Assembly (NCBI RefSeq): GCF_014841565.1
Contig: NZ_JACYUD010000002.1
Span: 104,628 to 168,627 of the forward strand
DNA length: 64,000 nt
From: Rhizobium sp. CFBP 8762
Lineage (GTDB): Bacteria > Pseudomonadota > Alphaproteobacteria > Rhizobiales > Rhizobiaceae
Direction of reading: 5' to 3'
Shown here: positions 62,565-64,000 of the stretch, one piece after another
Layout: every line of letters begins with the position of its first letter
Numbering within the stretch: position 1 is the first letter of the stretch
The notes under the pieces: generated by a model
Databases searched by the model: none
What the model was told of the DNA's origin: nothing
Seen by the model: the letters and a program-made list of their open reading frames with translations, nothing else
Made by a program: the position numbers and the translations under genes

Positions 62565-63116
62565 ATGCAGTTTTCCGAAACACAGCTTGCAGGGGTTTGG
62601 CTAATCGAGCCGGAGCCGTTTATCGATCATCGCGGTTCTTTCGCGCGCACGTTCTGCGTGCGGGAGTTTGAAGAACGGGCGCTGACTAACAGCTTCGTAC
62701 AGCACAGCCAGTCCTATTCCAGCGCCCGGCATACGTTGCGCGGTCTGCACATGCAGCTTGGGCCCCACGAGGAGGTGAAGCTGGTATCCTGCGTGCGCGG
62801 CGCGGTGTTCGACGTGGCCGTCGATATGCGCCCGCACTCACGCAGCTACCTGCACTGGTTCGGCACCGAACTCGGCGCACGCAATGGTAAGCAAATGTAT
62901 ATTCCACAGGGGTTTGCGCATGGATTCCTGTCCCTGACAGATGATGCGGTGGTGTCCTACCTGATATCCGTTCCCTACGCGCCCCAGTCATCCGTCGGTT
63001 TTCGCTATGACGATCCGGCCATCGGCATAGACTGGCCCGCTCGCCCATCCTGCATATCCGAAAAGGACGAAAGCTGGTCGCTGATCGAAACACAGGAAGT
63101 GCGTTATTCAGGTTAG
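62565..63116 (+). CDS. rfbC: dTDP-4-dehydrorhamnose 3,5-epimerase family
   Basis: A 183-residue cupin-fold epimerase. The signature FIDHRGSFARTFC, the catalytic His in RGLHMQLGPHEEVKLVSC, and MYIPQGFAHGFLSL are present. It epimerises a 4-keto-6-deoxy sugar nucleotide; with RfbF nearby the substrate may be a CDP-sugar. The ATG at 62565 follows GGAGAGG; the frame extends to 62469 without such a site. The 261 bases upstream hold the divergent promoter region and nothing else I can name. Confidence 0.92.
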   Translation: MQFSETQLAGVWLIEPEPFIDHRGSFARTFCVREFEERALTNSFVQHSQSYSSARHTLRGLHMQLGPHEEVKLVSCVRGAVFDVAVDMRPHSRSYLHWFGTELGARNGKQMYIPQGFAHGFLSLTDDAVVSYLISVPYAPQSSVGFRYDDPAIGIDWPARPSCISEKDESWSLIETQEVRYSG

Positions 63117-64000
63117 CAGCTGGATTTCTCGCAGGCGACGCGCGGAGTCTGCAAGCGTCGCAAAGGGCACGCCGGATCGTTCCGCCATGTCCAGCAGGGA
63201 ATGGTTTCCGTCGGCAAGGTTCAGCACCCACAGGCATGCGAGCGTATCGGGTGGCGCGGTGCGGTGTCCGCCGGTTGCGCTGTAAAGGCCGCGCCGTCCC
63301 AGTTGCGGCTCTCCCTTTGGCGAGAGGTTCACCGGCACATAATCGGCCTCCAATATGTCGATCACATCCATGATCATGCGGTAGGATGCCTGTAGATCAC
63401 CAGGTGTGATAAAACTCAGATTATCATCGCTGGTATGATATTGCGGGAAACTGCCGTGCGCACTGCGCTGGAGAAGGCCTACTGGCAGGTTGAAACCCGG
63501 CGAGCAAAACTGCCGCTCGTCATAACCATAAGGGCTGAAATCCTGAAGGGACGCTTTGCGCCCGTCGCACTCCACCTGCGCCATGATCCGGTCGATCACG
63601 GCATTACCCTGTCGGCTGCGCTTGTAGGTCGGTCCGCCGCTATCGCCGAGACAGGAGACGACAAGCCCATGGTCCAGCCGGTGCAGGTGCTGCTCATTCT
63701 CCTGTAGCCAGCAAAGCGCACCGATCGTGCCGGGCGCAAACAGAAAATGATAGTTGTACCATGTTGTACGCCCGCGCAAAGCCTGCGCAACATGGGCCAG
63801 AACCGCCAGCCCGGAACAGTTGTCGTTGGCCATGGAAGGATGGCAGATATGGGCGGAAAACAGCACGTCACGCTCGCTCGTGCCTTTATGGGTAAACGTG
63901 CCGTAGGTGAGTGAACCCTCGTGAAAATGCGAGTCGATAACGACCTCAAACGGACCGTCCCCTGCCTCCTGCCAGCGATTGTGCGCCAGGCAAAACCCCC
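63108..64000 (-). CDS. DUF4910 aminopeptidase-like protein, 5' end off window
   Basis: The frame is open to the right edge, so the N-terminus is missing. The visible 297 residues begin GFCLAHNRWQEAGDGP, then VVIDSHFHEGSLTYG, LFSAHICHPSMANDNCSGLA and LFAPGTIGALCWLQEN, matching the DUF4910 (M28-like zinc peptidase) domain, and end in a winged-helix-like stretch. An apparent start at 63866 (GTG) is internal. These proteins occur in sugar and surface-polysaccharide clusters with unknown substrates. It ends 8 bases inside the convergent epimerase gene. Confidence 0.85.
   Translation of the reverse strand, partial: GFCLAHNRWQEAGDGPFEVVIDSHFHEGSLTYGTFTHKGTSERDVLFSAHICHPSMANDNCSGLAVLAHVAQALRGRTTWYNYHFLFAPGTIGALCWLQENEQHLHRLDHGLVVSCLGDSGGPTYKRSRQGNAVIDRIMAQVECDGRKASLQDFSPYGYDERQFCSPGFNLPVGLLQRSAHGSFPQYHTSDDNLSFITPGDLQASYRMIMDVIDILEADYVPVNLSPKGEPQLGRRGLYSATGGHRTAPPDTLACLWVLNLADGNHSLLDMAERSGVPFATLADSARRLREIQLLT

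Noticed and set aside
1-64000. CRISPR arrays, tRNA/rRNA genes, prophage or transposase genes
   Set aside because: Looked for by eye; no regularly spaced repeats, cloverleaf-like sequences, or phage/transposase protein motifs were found.

Overview
The window is a high-GC, densely coded chromosome-type segment from an alphaproteobacterium, most likely of the order Hyphomicrobiales (Rhizobiales). The reasons are the AttEFGH-like ABC locus, ExoF/ExoP-like export genes, trehalose genes treY-treZ, an opine-style oxidase/MocA operon, and several copies of a palindromic intergenic repeat of the kind scattered through rhizobial and Brucella-group genomes. The genus cannot be fixed from the sequence. 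I saw no rRNA, tRNA, CRISPR array, insertion sequence or phage gene.

Layout. 1-1.8 kb: an SDR-fold protein with a degraded active site, a PCu(A)C copper chaperone and a YciF-type ferritin-like protein. 1.8-6.1 kb: treY and treZ (trehalose from maltodextrin). 6.2-8.4 kb: a small protein, a PepSY membrane protein and a DUF2946-like protein. 8.5-13.7 kb: a FAD amine oxidase, then a hydroxamate-siderophore importer (fhuCDB type). 13.7-14.7 kb: a MYG1-family protein.

14.9-28.0 kb: a catabolic region for tryptophan, kynurenine and anthranilate. It holds kynA, kynU, an alpha/beta-hydrolase formamidase, an amino-acid permease, 2-aminobenzoate-CoA ligase, a MarR regulator, the two-domain anthraniloyl-CoA monooxygenase/reductase, and a run of SDR, thioesterase, Rid-family, cupin, FAH-family and SDR genes. 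An 18-bp AT-rich palindrome in the marR/monooxygenase gap recurs upstream of kynA and, more weakly, in the ligase/formamidase gap, so the three transcription units look like one MarR regulon.

28.1-30.6 kb: a PhnD-like gene split by one in-frame stop, a fatty acid desaturase and an unknown gene. 30.8-35.9 kb: an unusual group of a PrpD-family dehydratase, a ComA-like phosphosulfolactate synthase, an NlpA-family binding protein, a lipoate-ligase-like protein with its accessory domain at the N-terminus, and a YrdC-domain protein. This is the best candidate for an undescribed pathway. 36.0-37.9 kb: oxyR facing a manganese catalase, with an OxyR-type site between them.

38.1-47.1 kb: an orphan fumarate-reductase/aspartate-oxidase-type flavoprotein; an operon of binding protein, permease-ATPase fusion, MocA-type dehydrogenase and FAD oxidase; a divergent LacI regulator with two operators; and a CurA-like reductase. 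47.1-53.0 kb: an ABC-F ATPase and an AttEFGH-like system. 53.1-64 kb: a GGDEF-EAL protein and surface-polysaccharide genes (OPX, Wzc-like protein, LuxR-type regulator, PIG-L deacetylase, nucleotidyltransferase, sugar C-methyltransferase, RfbC and a DUF4910 protein cut by the window edge).
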